The notes: a model not told the origin generated them from the sequence alone. DNA of 64,000 bases from Botrimarina mediterranea (GCF_007753265.1 NZ_CP036349.1:3753363-3817362), one strand, 5' to 3'; shown: positions 7,265 to 17,893, counted from the first letter of the stretch. A program made the numbers and translations.

Positions 7265-7649
7265 TCGTTGCCACCGCGCCAGTCCAACGGACCGCCATCG
7301 TGCGACCCGGGAAGCGTCGAATCCCGCAGGGAAGCGGGCGCCTGATTCCCTCGGGGGGCTGACGCCACCCGGCTCACCTGGAATCAGCCTCATTACGGAT
7401 CGCCCCAATGAAATCCTTGACGACGGCGACTCTGCGGATTACGTTGACCTTTCAGGTGCAGGTTCTCTGCTCCGAGGGTTCCTCGTTTCACTAAACGTGG
7501 CCCCTTGCTCAACCCGGAAGTCTTAACCCCCCAAGGCGTGACTAATGGCAATCTCGGCTGCTCTCGCAGCCATCGCCAGATCGTAAGCGTGCCCTTCGGC
7601 ACGACGCCCCCTGTGGCGTACCGATTCTCACCCCTTGAAAAGACTTCCT
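7265..7649. other. Intergenic stretch without a recognisable gene
   Basis: About 385 bases between a terminator and the next gene. A weak imperfect hairpin (CTGATTCC near 7352 with GGAATCAG near 7380) includes CTGACGCCACCCGGCTCA, related to the CTCAGCCG repeat class. No GTAACA-N15 element, RNA gene or convincing frame was seen. Confidence 0.5.
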
Positions 7650-8285
7650 ATGCCGGCCTCCACCTTCGCAGGGTGGCGGGTTCTGCCGGCGCTGGCCGCA
7701 CTCGTTTGCGCCGCGCTGCTCCCCGCCCCGACTTACGCCCAATCCTTCAGCAGCTACCTCGGTGGCTGGAGCTACGTCGATCGCAACAACGATGGCGTAC
7801 TCAATTTCAGCAACGATCCGAATCCAGAAATCGTGATCGGCGGCGTCGAAATCAACTTGTACAAGCACAACGGGGTTGATTACATCCAGATCGCCAGCAC
7901 CGCGACGGACCCCTACGGCCGTTATCAGTTCGGCCAGTTAGACGCGGGCCGCTACAAGATCGAACAAGTCCAGCCCGTGGGCTGGGTCGACGGAAAAGAC
8001 ACCGCGGGCGTGCTGCTCGCCATCAATGACCAGTCGGTCCCGCCCGGCAGCAATGTCGGCGTGTCGGGCAACAACTTCGTTACCGACATCCAGCTCACCA
8101 ATAATACGATCGGTGAGTTCTACAACTTCGGCGAACGCGGTCTGGCCGCGGGGTACGTGTCGAAGCGTTTCTTGTTCGCTTCGACACCCTCGAATCCCTT
8201 TGGCGAGCCGGTCCCCGAGCCAACGACCTTGGCGATGATCGTTGGCGTCGGGGTTGGCTTGCTGACCGCTCCACGCCGTCGTTGA
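7650..8285 (+). CDS. PEP-CTERM protein with SdrD B-like domain
   Basis: 211 aa from the ATG at 7650 (a TTG five codons earlier is the alternative). Signal peptide about residues 1-30, cut after TYAQ. Residues about 37-160 contain VDRNNDGVLN, GVEINLYK and TDPYGRYQFGQLDAGRYKIEQ, the pattern of the SdrD B-like (Cna B-type) repeat that binds calcium and forms stalks. The end, VPEPTTLAMIVGVGVGLLTAPRRR, split here as V-P-E-P, a hydrophobic helix and terminal R-R-R, is a PEP-CTERM sorting signal. The cognate sorting enzyme is an exosortase, not encoded in this window. Convergent with the BBP7 gene, with only 14 nt between. Confidence 0.85.
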   Translation: MPASTFAGWRVLPALAALVCAALLPAPTYAQSFSSYLGGWSYVDRNNDGVLNFSNDPNPEIVIGGVEINLYKHNGVDYIQIASTATDPYGRYQFGQLDAGRYKIEQVQPVGWVDGKDTAGVLLAINDQSVPPGSNVGVSGNNFVTDIQLTNNTIGEFYNFGERGLAAGYVSKRFLFASTPSNPFGEPVPEPTTLAMIVGVGVGLLTAPRRR

Positions 8286-8299
8286 CGTAACGCGTCGCG

Positions 8300-9616
8300 C
8301 TAGTAGGTAAAGTCGACGCCGAAATCGAAGCCGTGCGCCACAAGGTCCGATCCGGTGACGCCCGGGAACGCCGGTTCCGGACCGCCGCCGGTCTGCACGG
8401 GCGGCAGGTTCCGCGGGTCCACCGCCAGCCCTGGCGGCAGATGCGACGCGGCGCGGGCCACGTCGCCCCAAAGGATCACGTTGTACCCGGCATGGATGCC
8501 GAGGTTGCACGTCAGCTGCGCGCCCAGGCCGAGCCGGAACTCGGGGATCACCACCGTCGAGGTGTCCGTGTAGCGGCCGATGTTGGTCACTTCGGACGTG
8601 AGCAGGCCGCCATCGAACGTGGCCGTTCCGCCGCCGGGGACGTTGTTGATCGTCTGTCCGCCGACGGTGACGGTGCGGCGGTTGGCGCCGATCGCCAGCT
8701 TGGCCGAGCCATCGATCCACCACCACGAGCAGCCACGCCGCGCCATCAGGCCGATCTCGCCGCCGTGGAACTCGTTCTTGGCGTCGAACTGGTCGTGCAC
8801 CGAGATCGTCGTGCCGGGCACCAGTGGCTGCGTCGTGCCCGGAAGCACTTCCAGCTGCTCGTTGATCGACAGGCTCGAGTCGAGCTGGTAGTAGCGGTAC
8901 CCCGACATCACATCGAGCGTGAACGACGGGCCACAGCCGCACGGGTCGCAGCAACGGATCAAGTTCTGCTGCAACGAGATGCCCGCGCCTTGGAACGTGT
9001 CCGAACCACGGACCGTGACCGTGCCGTCGAGCTCGTTCGGCACCGAGACAAGCTCCGCATCGGGCTCGTCCAGTTCGCTGTTGAAAAACGGGCGGCCGAC
9101 GATGGTGTTCGGGTCTTGCGAACGCGAGTAGTCGTAGCCGTCGCTGCCGGTGTTGAAGTAGTCGCCGGCGATCCCGATGGTCTGGCAGCCGTCGAGCCAC
9201 ACCCCGCCGCGGAGCCGGTAACCGCTCCGCCAGCCGTCGCCGATCCGCTCGTCACCGGCCAGGATGCTGGTCGTCGGCTGGCCCAAGACGGCCGAATCGA
9301 CAATCGGCGTGCCCGCCGGGCTAGCAGTCACCAGCGGCGGCACGTAGTCGCCGTCGAGCTGCCAGAGAATGTAGTCGGCCGAGAACCACGCCCCGCCGAG
9401 CCCGCCTCTGCCGCCGCCGTAGGTGTAGCAAACCTCGTCGCCACATCCGCAGGCTTCGGGCAGATCGCAGACGGTGTCACAGCAGCCATAGCTCGTGACG
9501 TCGCAGCAATCCGACGCGTAGGCGTCTTGGGCGTGGCTCACCGCCGGCCAAGCCAGCAGCGCTGCCGTGAGCCCCATCGTGCGACGCAACGCGCCGCCTA
9601 GGTTAAAGCGCATCAT
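8300..9616 (-). CDS. BBP7-family outer membrane beta-barrel protein
   Basis: 438 aa. Signal peptide about 1-29. A Cys-rich segment follows (residues about 35-65, with CCDV, CCDTVC and CGCGDEVC), then alternating strands from WFSADYILWQL to a C-terminal ...FGVDFTY ending in an aromatic residue, typical of outer-membrane barrels. The family (planctomycete BBP7) is known mainly from this phylum and is thought to be a surface barrel; its substrate is unknown. GGAGGGG stands directly before the first ATG of the MM start. It lies downstream of the sigma factor gene on the same strand. Confidence 0.8.
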   Translation of the reverse strand: MMRFNLGGALRRTMGLTAALLAWPAVSHAQDAYASDCCDVTSYGCCDTVCDLPEACGCGDEVCYTYGGGRGGLGGAWFSADYILWQLDGDYVPPLVTASPAGTPIVDSAVLGQPTTSILAGDERIGDGWRSGYRLRGGVWLDGCQTIGIAGDYFNTGSDGYDYSRSQDPNTIVGRPFFNSELDEPDAELVSVPNELDGTVTVRGSDTFQGAGISLQQNLIRCCDPCGCGPSFTLDVMSGYRYYQLDSSLSINEQLEVLPGTTQPLVPGTTISVHDQFDAKNEFHGGEIGLMARRGCSWWWIDGSAKLAIGANRRTVTVGGQTINNVPGGGTATFDGGLLTSEVTNIGRYTDTSTVVIPEFRLGLGAQLTCNLGIHAGYNVILWGDVARAASHLPPGLAVDPRNLPPVQTGGGPEPAFPGVTGSDLVAHGFDFGVDFTY

Positions 9617-9897
9617 CCCCTCCCCCCCTGTAAACTCTGACCGATCCGCCGGCTTGAACGACCAAGCCGCAAATAGCGGATCGACAGGTTGCCCCAGTCG
9701 TGGGGATCGTCCGGGTTGGGAGGGTTACTTTGCCGGAAGCGGCTGCCGAAAAAGGCTTCTAGCCGGCGGTTGGGGGACCTTGCGGGCTGGGCGATTTTTA
9801 CCTTCGGGCAGGGGGCAGCAGGCCCGGGGCTGGCGCTGCTATCGCGACAGCGAAGACTCCAGGGCCTAGCGCCGCCTCTCTCGCCGCCGCCGCGTTG
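9617..9897. other. Spacer between sigma factor and BBP7 genes
   Basis: 281 bases with GC-rich, T-poor sequence and an imperfect hairpin around 9732-9765 (GCCGGAAGC paired with GCTTCTAGCCGGC). No coding frame is convincing. It must hold the BBP7 promoter unless that gene is read through from the sigma gene; no GTAACA-N15 element is present. Confidence 0.5.
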
Positions 9898-10509
9898 CTA
9901 GCGGTCGGTAGGGCGGACGTCTTCTAGCTGCTCTTCGAGGACGCGGACGCTACGCGACAAGAGCACCCGGATCGCGACGTCGGTCTTGCCGAGCCGGGCG
10001 GCGATCTCTTTGGTGGGGAGGCCCTCGGCGTAGCGCATCTGGACTGCGGTGCGGGCCTCGTCGGAGAGCCCGCCGACCGCCTCGTGCATGCGTTGTACTC
10101 GCACGTCGCGGCTGAACGCGGCGCTGGGCGAGGTGATGCTAGCGGCGAGGAACGCCTCGAACCCCCCTGCCCCATCGTCGCCCGCGGCGTGCATCGACTG
10201 CACCCGGCCCGCGTCGCGCCGCTGGGCGCCGAAGTGAAACCGATGGGCGTCCACCACCCGCCGCCGGCACAGCTCTTGGAGCCACTGGATCGGCTCGTAC
10301 CGGTCGAGCGGCGCCGTCTCCAAACCGGCCAGCGCGGCGGCGGCGACCTCCTGGATCAGGTCGTCGGGCTCGACCATCGAGAGCAGCTTCGCGCTCATGA
10401 TCGACTTGGTGAAGCCAACGAGCCGGTTACGCTCGGCGTCGATCAGCTCGGCGAGCGCCTGGGCGTCGCGCGCCTTCACCCGTTCGACCAGGGCGTCATT
10501 GGGTTCCAT
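9898..10509 (-). CDS. ECF-type sigma-70 family RNA polymerase sigma factor
   Basis: 203 aa from the ATG at 10509; a GTG 16 codons earlier is possible but gives an unlikely N-terminus. Residues about 5-75 form region 2 (LIDAERNRLVGFTKSIM, with the PDDLIQEVAAAAL acidic segment). Residues about 130-190 form region 4 (LSDEARTAVQMRYAEGLPTKEIAARLGKT), the helix-turn-helix that contacts the -35 box. The length suits an ECF factor. No anti-sigma factor is adjacent. It is the only sigma factor in the window and lies within 3-8 kb of five genes with a shared promoter-like element, so it is a candidate reader of that element; its own upstream region has no copy. Confidence 0.85.
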   Translation of the reverse strand: MEPNDALVERVKARDAQALAELIDAERNRLVGFTKSIMSAKLLSMVEPDDLIQEVAAAALAGLETAPLDRYEPIQWLQELCRRRVVDAHRFHFGAQRRDAGRVQSMHAAGDDGAGGFEAFLAASITSPSAAFSRDVRVQRMHEAVGGLSDEARTAVQMRYAEGLPTKEIAARLGKTDVAIRVLLSRSVRVLEEQLEDVRPTDR

Positions 10510-10656
10510 CGCAACCACGGGGTTTGAGGAGTTCACCACGACGGACACAACGGGCACGACGAGATGAATCTACCGCCCTGCCCTTTCATCCAGGCAAGCA
10601 ATTTAGCAAGAAGACAACGCCCCGCCGAGCAGGCCCTGACTACCCTTCTAGAAATC

Positions 10657-10727
10657 AACCACAAAGGAACGAAGGAACCAAGGACGACGACATGTCAGTC
10701 CCTTCGTTCCTTTGTTCCTTAGTGGTT
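10657..10727. repeat. Imperfect inverted repeat, AACCAC/AAGGAACGAAGG class
   Basis: 10657-10685 pairs with 10698-10727 with a few mismatches (core AAAGGAACGAAGGAAC). It is followed by A8 on the + strand. A degenerate relative lies at 40065-40125. Confidence 0.7.
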
Positions 10728-10751
10728 CAAAAAAAAGAACCCGGGAAAGAC

Positions 10752-11504
10752 TTAGTGAATCGTCCGCCCGCCGTTGACGCTCAGCGACACGCCGGTGACG
10801 AACTTGGCGTCGTCCGACGCGAAGTACGCCACCGCGGCGGCGACGTCCTCGGGCTTGCCGAAGCGGCCCATCGGCGCGAGGGCCAGGTACTCGTCCTTGG
10901 CCTCCTGCGGCGCGTCTTCGTGGCGTTCGACCGGGATCCAGCCCGGCGCCACCATGTTGACGGTGATCCCGTGCGGCGCGAACTCGGCGGCGTTCGACTT
11001 TGCGAGGCCGATCTGGCCCCCCTTCGCGGCGACGTAGGGGCAGAAGTTGGGCCACGCGCCGTCGAACACCTCGCTGGTGATATGAACGATCCGCCCCCAC
11101 CCCTGCCGCTTCATGTGCGGCACACACGCCTTGGTGAGCAGGAAGGGGCTCTTGATAAAGAAGTCCACCATCCGCTGCGCGAACGCCCAGTCGTACTCCT
11201 CGATCGGCGTCATCGGCTGATCGCACGTCGCGTTGGGCACGAGGATATCAACCGGCCCAATCTTGCTCTCGATTTCACCCAGCAAGTCAGCAACGCCCGC
11301 CTCCTCAGTAACGTCGGCGCGCACGAGGCAGTGCTCGCCGCCAATCGCCTGCAACTCAGCAAACGCCTTCGCAGCGACTTCCTGATTGCCGTAGTAGTTC
11401 ATCGCCACCCGCGCGCCACGCCGGGCAAGCTCAAGGGCGATGCGTTTACCGAGGCCACGAGTCGAGCCAGTGACGAGAGCGGTGCGATTGGATAGTTCAG
11501 TCAT
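10752..11504 (-). CDS. Short-chain dehydrogenase/reductase (FabG-like)
   Basis: 250 aa, the usual SDR length. The cofactor motif TGSTRGLG (residues 12-19) is the classical T-G-x3-G-x-G, VPNA stands in the N-N-A-G position (about 89-92), and Tyr-x3-Lys appears as YVAAK (about 155-159) after the Ser of ITS. The C-terminal end FVTGVSLSVNGG is typical of the FabG/glucose dehydrogenase group. Substrate unknown: a 3-oxoacyl or polyol/sugar reductase are both possible. Its start overlaps the end of the small membrane protein gene by 8 nt, so the two are probably translationally coupled. Confidence 0.88.
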   Translation of the reverse strand: MTELSNRTALVTGSTRGLGKRIALELARRGARVAMNYYGNQEVAAKAFAELQAIGGEHCLVRADVTEEAGVADLLGEIESKIGPVDILVPNATCDQPMTPIEEYDWAFAQRMVDFFIKSPFLLTKACVPHMKRQGWGRIVHITSEVFDGAWPNFCPYVAAKGGQIGLAKSNAAEFAPHGITVNMVAPGWIPVERHEDAPQEAKDEYLALAPMGRFGKPEDVAAAVAYFASDDAKFVTGVSLSVNGGRTIH

Positions 11505-11790
11505 TTCGATGCTTGATCAACGTAAACAGCAGCCAATGGATTCCCCCCGTATCGAGAATCGCAGCAACTGCGCTAGTGATGAAAACCCAAGTTGGTAGTT
11601 GCACAAAGAGAAGGCAACCGAGGATTAGAAGACTACCTATGAAAGGGAATCCCGACGCCCACTTGAAATCCCCAAGAACTCCTCCGCGGGCTTGCCACAA
11701 TGGATACCGCAAGAAACTCAAGTAGAAGTTAAGTGACGAGATCAGCACCCCGATGGCTAGCAGTAAGTAGAAGATTGCCGGGACAGTCAT
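11497..11790 (-). CDS. Small integral membrane protein
   Basis: 97 aa, family not recognised. Three to four hydrophobic helices (about residues 4-24, 45-62 and 66-90) separated by short polar turns, ending KHRND. It precedes and overlaps the SDR gene by 8 nt. Base composition is less GC-rich than its neighbours. Function unknown. Confidence 0.7.
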   Translation of the reverse strand: MTVPAIFYLLLAIGVLISSLNFYLSFLRYPLWQARGGVLGDFKWASGFPFIGSLLILGCLLFVQLPTWVFITSAVAAILDTGGIHWLLFTLIKHRND

Positions 11791-11872
11791 TCGCTACCTT
11801 ATAGCCGTGCCATTTGACCATCCCCGTATCCCCACTTCATCCCCCCATCTCCCTTCCTAACGCCACCCCCAG

Positions 11873-13321
<1,449 letters not shown>

Positions 13322-13350
13322 AGGAATCGATCGTATGGGGTTCGCGCTTA

Positions 13351-13483
13351 ATCCCCCTCCCCCGGCACGGGGGAGGGGTTAGGGGAGGGGGATAACTAGG
13401 TACACGGCTAACGGTACGAATTGGTGAACCGTGTATCCGCTTCGCCTCCTCCCCTAGCCCCTCCTCCTGAAGGAGGAGGGGGA
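13351..13483. repeat. Inverted repeat, GGGGAGGGGTTAGGGGAGGGG class
   Basis: Two local hairpins (CCCCTCCCCC/GGGGGAGGGG at 13353-13377 and CCCTCCTCC/GGAGGAGGG near 13457-13480) are themselves arranged as arms of a larger inverted repeat through GTTAGGGGAGG and CCTCCCCTAGC. The same class occurs at 38641-38752. It separates the DUF1549/DUF1553 and DUF1501 genes. Confidence 0.75.
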
Positions 13484-13518
13484 TTCTCGGCTTCGCCTCG
13501 TTATGGATTTCAAATCTA

Positions 13519-15987
13519 CTAGTCGATGTAAACAAACTCGCTCAGATTCATCGCCATCACACAGAACTGGTCGAACGCCGCGTCGGGCGAGAGGCCGTGG
13601 GCGGTTTGGTAGCGGTCGATCAGTTGCAGGCTGTCGGAGATGTCCTCGGCGGTCGGCTCGCGCTGCGTGACTTGCTGGAGCGTGAACGCGACGCGGCCCT
13701 CGAGGTCGGCGGGGCCTTCGGCGATCGCGCGGTCGGCGAGCGCGGCGGCTTGCTCTTGCAGGAACTGGCCGTGCATCAGGCTCAGCGCTTGCGACGGCTG
13801 CACCGTGTTGAAGCGGGCCTCACAGCTGTTGTCCGTCTCGGGGAAGTCGAAGTTCGCCAGCTCCGGCGGGATAAGGCTGCGTTTGATGTGGATGTAGACG
13901 CTGCGCCGCTTCGCGGCCTCAGCCGCTTCGGGCGACGTGTCCCAGCCGGCGCCGGGGACGCTCTGCGTCGCGAGCACTTCCTGCGACAGCTTCGGAAACA
14001 CGCTCGGGCCGTAAACGGTACGGAGCAGTTGCCCGCTCACGGCGAGCGCCGAGTCGCGCACCTCTTCGGCCGTCAGCCGCCGCAGGTCGAAACGCCAGAA
14101 TAGGTCGTTCGCCGGATCGATGGCGAGGGCTTCGGCATTCGGCGCCGAGCTCATGCGGTACGCGCTCGACGTCACGATCAGCTTGTGTAGCGGCTTCAGG
14201 CGCCACTCGTGCTCCACGAGCCAACCGGCGAGCCAGTCGAGCAGTTCCGGGTGCGTCGGCGGCGTGCCGAGCTGGCCGAAGTTGCTGGCGCTGCGGACGA
14301 TGCCGCGACCGAAGTGGTGCTGCCAGACGCGGTTGGCGATCACCCGGCCGGTGAGCCGGTTGTCGGGCGAAACGATCCAATCGGCTAGCACGCGACGCCG
14401 CCCCGCCGAGCGGGCGCCCTCGGGGGCGGGCTCGATCGTCGGCTGCTCGTCCTCGAACAGCTCGGGGAACCGCGGGCCGACCTCGTCGCCGGGGACGTGG
14501 GGATTGCCGCGCAGATGGACGTGCGTCGGCTCCGGGTGGGGCTCGCAGGTCGCTAGCGCCAGCGCCTGATTCGGCGGCGGCAACGCGGCAAGCTCTTCCT
14601 CGACGCCGGCGAGCTGCCGCTTCAGGTCTTCATAAAGCTCGCGTTCGGCCTCGGTCTGGTGGTCGGCGAGCTTCGCTTCGAGCACGACGTCGCGCTCGTC
14701 GGTTTCGGTCTTGCGCTGATCCTCGCCCGGCATCCGCGCGATGGCGGCCTGCTCCAGCGCGGTGCTCTCCTTGGTGAGCGCCCGTCGCTTGCGGAAGAGC
14801 CGACGACGCTGCTGCTTGATGTCCTTACCCGATAGGTCCCACTGGCTGTTGGTCGATTGGTCCCCCCGGGCCCCGTACGGCGTGACGTCGCCGAAGAACG
14901 CGACCATGCCATAGTAGTCTTTCTGCGGGATCGGATCGATCTTGTGATCGTGGCACCGCGCGCAGCCCACGGTTAAGCCAAGGAACGCCTGGCTGGTGGT
15001 GCTGACGAGGTTGTCCATTTCGTCGGCCTTCGATTGCAACTCGTCGGCGGGCTCGTCGTCCCAGATGCCGAGGCGGTAGTATCCCGTGGCGATGATCGAG
15101 TCGTCGGTCACCTCCTCCAGTTCATCACCGGCGATCTGCTCGCGCACGAACTGGTCGTACGGCTTGTCCTCGTTGAGCGAACGGATGACGTAGTCGCGAT
15201 ACTTCCAGACATTGGGCTTGGCGCCGTCCCGCTCGAAGCTGTTGGTCTCGCCGTAGCGAACCACGTCGAGCCAGTGCCGAGCCCACTTCTCGCCGTGGTG
15301 CGGCGAAGCGAGCAGCGTATCGACGAGCCGCTCGTAGGCCTCAGGGCTCTCGTCGCGCGCGAACGCTTCGACCTCCTCGGGCGTCGGCGGCAAGCCGATC
15401 AGGTCGTAGTACAAGCGGCGGACGAGCGTGCGACGGTCCGCTTCGGGCGCGGGCGTGAGGCCCTTCGCTTCGAGCTTCGCCAGGACGAAGCGGTCGATGT
15501 CGTTTCGCGCCCAATCGGCGTTCTCGACCTTCGGCGGTTCGAGCTTCTCTGGTTGCTCGAACGCCCAGTGCTGCTCGTACTCGGCGCCGGACGCGATCCA
15601 AGCGCGGAGCGTGGCGACCTCTTCGGGCTTCAGCGCCGGGCCCTCGGGGGGCATCCGTTCGTTGTCCTCTTCCGAGGCGACGCGCCGCAGCAGTTCGCTC
15701 TCGTCGGGATCGCCCGCGACGATCGCGAACATCCCCGAGTCGGACTCCGCCGTCGCGCCCTTGAACGAGTCGAGCGCGACGCCGCTCTCGGCCGTGTCGG
15801 GGCCGTGGCACGAGAAGCAACGCTTGGTGAGGATCGGCGCAACATCGCGCTGGAAACTAACCGTCGGGGGCGCGGCTTGGTCGGCGACATGGTCGGCCGC
15901 TGGGGCCTCCGCCGCCAGGGACACACCACCCGCGCCGACCAGCAAGCCGATCACGAGCCACGCCGCGGGCGAGAAGGGTAGTTTCAT
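13519..15987 (-). CDS. DUF1549/DUF1553 protein with planctomycete cytochrome C domain
   Basis: 822 aa. Signal peptide 1-26. The PSCyt1 haem motif C57-x-x-C60-H61 (RCFSCHG) lies in a c-type cytochrome-like domain (about 45-125). PSCyt2/DUF1549 follows (about 160-370, with a second C-x-x-C-H in VGCARCHDH), then an Arg/Glu-rich coiled coil (about 395-460), then PSD1/DUF1553 (about 530-815). It is probably periplasmic and redox-active, with DUF1501 partner 11873-13321 immediately downstream. The function of this protein pair, abundant in Planctomycetes, is not established. Confidence 0.9.
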   Translation of the reverse strand: MKLPFSPAAWLVIGLLVGAGGVSLAAEAPAADHVADQAAPPTVSFQRDVAPILTKRCFSCHGPDTAESGVALDSFKGATAESDSGMFAIVAGDPDESELLRRVASEEDNERMPPEGPALKPEEVATLRAWIASGAEYEQHWAFEQPEKLEPPKVENADWARNDIDRFVLAKLEAKGLTPAPEADRRTLVRRLYYDLIGLPPTPEEVEAFARDESPEAYERLVDTLLASPHHGEKWARHWLDVVRYGETNSFERDGAKPNVWKYRDYVIRSLNEDKPYDQFVREQIAGDELEEVTDDSIIATGYYRLGIWDDEPADELQSKADEMDNLVSTTSQAFLGLTVGCARCHDHKIDPIPQKDYYGMVAFFGDVTPYGARGDQSTNSQWDLSGKDIKQQRRRLFRKRRALTKESTALEQAAIARMPGEDQRKTETDERDVVLEAKLADHQTEAERELYEDLKRQLAGVEEELAALPPPNQALALATCEPHPEPTHVHLRGNPHVPGDEVGPRFPELFEDEQPTIEPAPEGARSAGRRRVLADWIVSPDNRLTGRVIANRVWQHHFGRGIVRSASNFGQLGTPPTHPELLDWLAGWLVEHEWRLKPLHKLIVTSSAYRMSSAPNAEALAIDPANDLFWRFDLRRLTAEEVRDSALAVSGQLLRTVYGPSVFPKLSQEVLATQSVPGAGWDTSPEAAEAAKRRSVYIHIKRSLIPPELANFDFPETDNSCEARFNTVQPSQALSLMHGQFLQEQAAALADRAIAEGPADLEGRVAFTLQQVTQREPTAEDISDSLQLIDRYQTAHGLSPDAAFDQFCVMAMNLSEFVYID

Positions 15988-16050
15988 GCGAAAAGTATAA
16001 CGAAGAGTGCCTCGGTTCCTGCCATTAAATGGCCGTTGGCGCCCCCGATC

Positions 16051-16449
16051 TCAACCAGAAACTCCGGCAAACTCGGGGGTTTTCCAGATTGGGACGACTT
16101 TCTTCATCGCGGCGACGAACTCGTCGGCCGCCCGGATCGCCTCCGCCCGATGAAGGGCGCCGATCGACAGCCGAAAGGACGCCTCGCCCGCCGCGACGCG
16201 GCCCGTGCTGTGCTCGACGACGATCGCCAGCAGTTGGTGGGTCGTCAGGGTCGTTTGGGCAAGCCGGCGAAGCTCGCGCGTCGTCATCGGCTCATAAGCC
16301 TCGTACACCAGCGCCGTGAGCGGCCTGGCCTCTTCGGACGGCCGCACGATCCCGTCGAACACCACCCACGCGCCAGCGCCCGCTGGCGGCTTAGCCGTAG
16401 GTGGACCGAGCGGCCCCTCGATCAACTGAATCGTGACACGTTCACTCAT
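16051..16449 (-). CDS. moaE: Molybdopterin synthase catalytic subunit MoaE
   Basis: 132 aa. MoaE converts cyclic pyranopterin monophosphate to molybdopterin using sulfur carried on MoaD. Recognised by GAWVVFDGIVRP near residues 26-37, LVYEAYEPM, the VEHSTGRVAAGE core and the MKKVVPIWK lysines near the C-terminus, which correspond to active-site lysines in the family. It overlaps moaD by 4 nt (ATGA), so the two subunits are translationally coupled. Confidence 0.92.
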   Translation of the reverse strand: MSERVTIQLIEGPLGPPTAKPPAGAGAWVVFDGIVRPSEEARPLTALVYEAYEPMTTRELRRLAQTTLTTHQLLAIVVEHSTGRVAAGEASFRLSIGALHRAEAIRAADEFVAAMKKVVPIWKTPEFAGVSG

Positions 16450-16694
16450 CCGCCCGACACCATGCCGATGAGCGCAACCTCGTCGCCTTGCCGTATCGTT
16501 TGTTCAGCGGCTGCAAACTCGTGATTGATCGCCAGGCGACTCGACGCCAGCGAACCCGTCAGCGCCGGCGCCGCTTCGTGGAGAGCGGCGAGCACATCGC
16601 TCACACTCGGCGCCTCCTTCTCGATCGCCAAATCTACACTGCGCGCGCCGGCGAGCGTCGCTTGGGGGCCGAAGAGGAGGACCGAGACACGCAT
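16446..16694 (-). CDS. moaD: Molybdopterin synthase sulfur carrier subunit MoaD
   Basis: 82 aa, ubiquitin-like fold. The C-terminal Gly-Gly (MVSGG) is the site that is adenylated and thiocarboxylated for sulfur transfer to MoaE. The DEVALIGMVSGG ending is diagnostic. It lies between moaA and moaE on the same strand; a palindromic element separates it from moaA. Confidence 0.92.
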   Translation of the reverse strand: MRVSVLLFGPQATLAGARSVDLAIEKEAPSVSDVLAALHEAAPALTGSLASSRLAINHEFAAAEQTIRQGDEVALIGMVSGG

Positions 16695-16732
16695 ACGTTT
16701 AGACGTTCTATAGGAGGCTCAATCGATCAACT

Positions 16733-16819
16733 GTGGGAGGGGTCTCCAGACCCCGATTACGGTATCCAGGCCGCAATCTCGTATGGTGCGCGTCATCGGC
16801 GTCTGGAGACGCCTCCCAC
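16733..16819. repeat. Inverted repeat, GTGGGAGGCGTCTCCAGACGCC class
   Basis: 16733-16757 and 16795-16819 are reverse complements with a few mismatches; each arm contains its own small palindrome (GTCTCCAGAC). Located between moaA and moaD. It is similar in design to the element at 36599-36673. Confidence 0.75.
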
Positions 16820-16846
16820 AAGTTGATATTCCAAACGCGATCGCTC

Positions 16847-17893
16847 TCACCCCCCGATCGACGACATCGTCCGGAGCGGCTGCACGAAATGGTCCGTGTT
16901 GATCTCGTGCCCCGGACCTTTGTCGCGGATCGCTTGGCGGATTAGTTCTTCGACGCGCTCCTCGATAACCTCATCGCTCGCGCCGCTGCGGAGCGGCTCA
17001 CGGAGGTCGACCTCGTCGAGGCTGAACAGGCAGCTGCGGAGCTTACCATCGGCGGTGAGCCGGAATCTGTCACACGACGCACAGAACGGCTGGCTGACCG
17101 TCGGGATGAACCCGATGCGGCCCACGCCGTCAGCGAACGTGTACTCGGTAGCGGGGCTGCCGGTCGGCTCGGTGACGGGGACAAGCGGCTGGATCGACTC
17201 TTCGAGCGCGCGACGGATGTCGGCGGCGAACAGCACCCGGCCACGCTCCCAAGCGCTCGACGCGTCGAGCGGCATGTACTCGATGAAGCGGACTTCGAGA
17301 CCCGTGTCGCGCGCGAAGCAACCGAACGGCACGACCTCGCTCTCGGTGACCCCCCGCAGCGATACCACGTTCACCTTGATCGGGTCAAAGCCCACACGCC
17401 GCGCGGCGGCGATGCCGGCGACAACGCGCTGGTAGTCGTCACGCCGTGTCAGCTCTTTGAAGACGGTTGGGTCGAGCGCGTCGAGGCTAATGTTGACCCG
17501 CTTGAGCCCGGCGGCTCGCAAGGACTCGGCGTGCTCGTCGAGCAGCACGGCGTTGGTCGACAACGCCAGGTCCTCGACGCCCGGCAGCCGGGCCAGCTTG
17601 GCGACGAGAACTTCGAGGCCCTTGCGCACCAGCGGCTCGCCGCCCGTGAGCCGCACCTGCGTGACGCCGACCGACGCCGCGATCCGCACGACACGTTCGA
17701 TCTCCTCGAACGTCAGCAGCTCGTCGCGCGGCGCGACGGGGATGCCCTCGGCCGGCATGCAGTACCGGCACCGCAGGTTGCAGCGGTCGGTGACGCTCAC
17801 ACGGAGCTTCGTGTGGCGGCGGCCGAAGCGGTCGAGGAGAGGGAGAGCGATCGCCAAGGCTTGACCCGCAGGGGCAGGAGTCTGCAGCGCCAT
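16847..17893 (-). CDS. moaA: GTP 3',8-cyclase MoaA
   Basis: 348 aa, full length. This radical SAM enzyme rearranges GTP in the first step of molybdenum cofactor synthesis. The N-terminal 4Fe-4S/SAM motif is C38-x3-C42-x2-C45 (CNLRCRYC). The second cluster ligands appear near residues 270-290 (CASCDRFRL...LRSC). The chain ends SIGG, the C-terminal double glycine typical of MoaA. It is divergent from mobA and upstream of moaD-moaE on the same strand. No Moco riboswitch was recognised in the 240-base gap upstream. Confidence 0.93.
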   Translation of the reverse strand: MALQTPAPAGQALAIALPLLDRFGRRHTKLRVSVTDRCNLRCRYCMPAEGIPVAPRDELLTFEEIERVVRIAASVGVTQVRLTGGEPLVRKGLEVLVAKLARLPGVEDLALSTNAVLLDEHAESLRAAGLKRVNISLDALDPTVFKELTRRDDYQRVVAGIAAARRVGFDPIKVNVVSLRGVTESEVVPFGCFARDTGLEVRFIEYMPLDASSAWERGRVLFAADIRRALEESIQPLVPVTEPTGSPATEYTFADGVGRIGFIPTVSQPFCASCDRFRLTADGKLRSCLFSLDEVDLREPLRSGASDEVIEERVEELIRQAIRDKGPGHEINTDHFVQPLRTMSSIGG

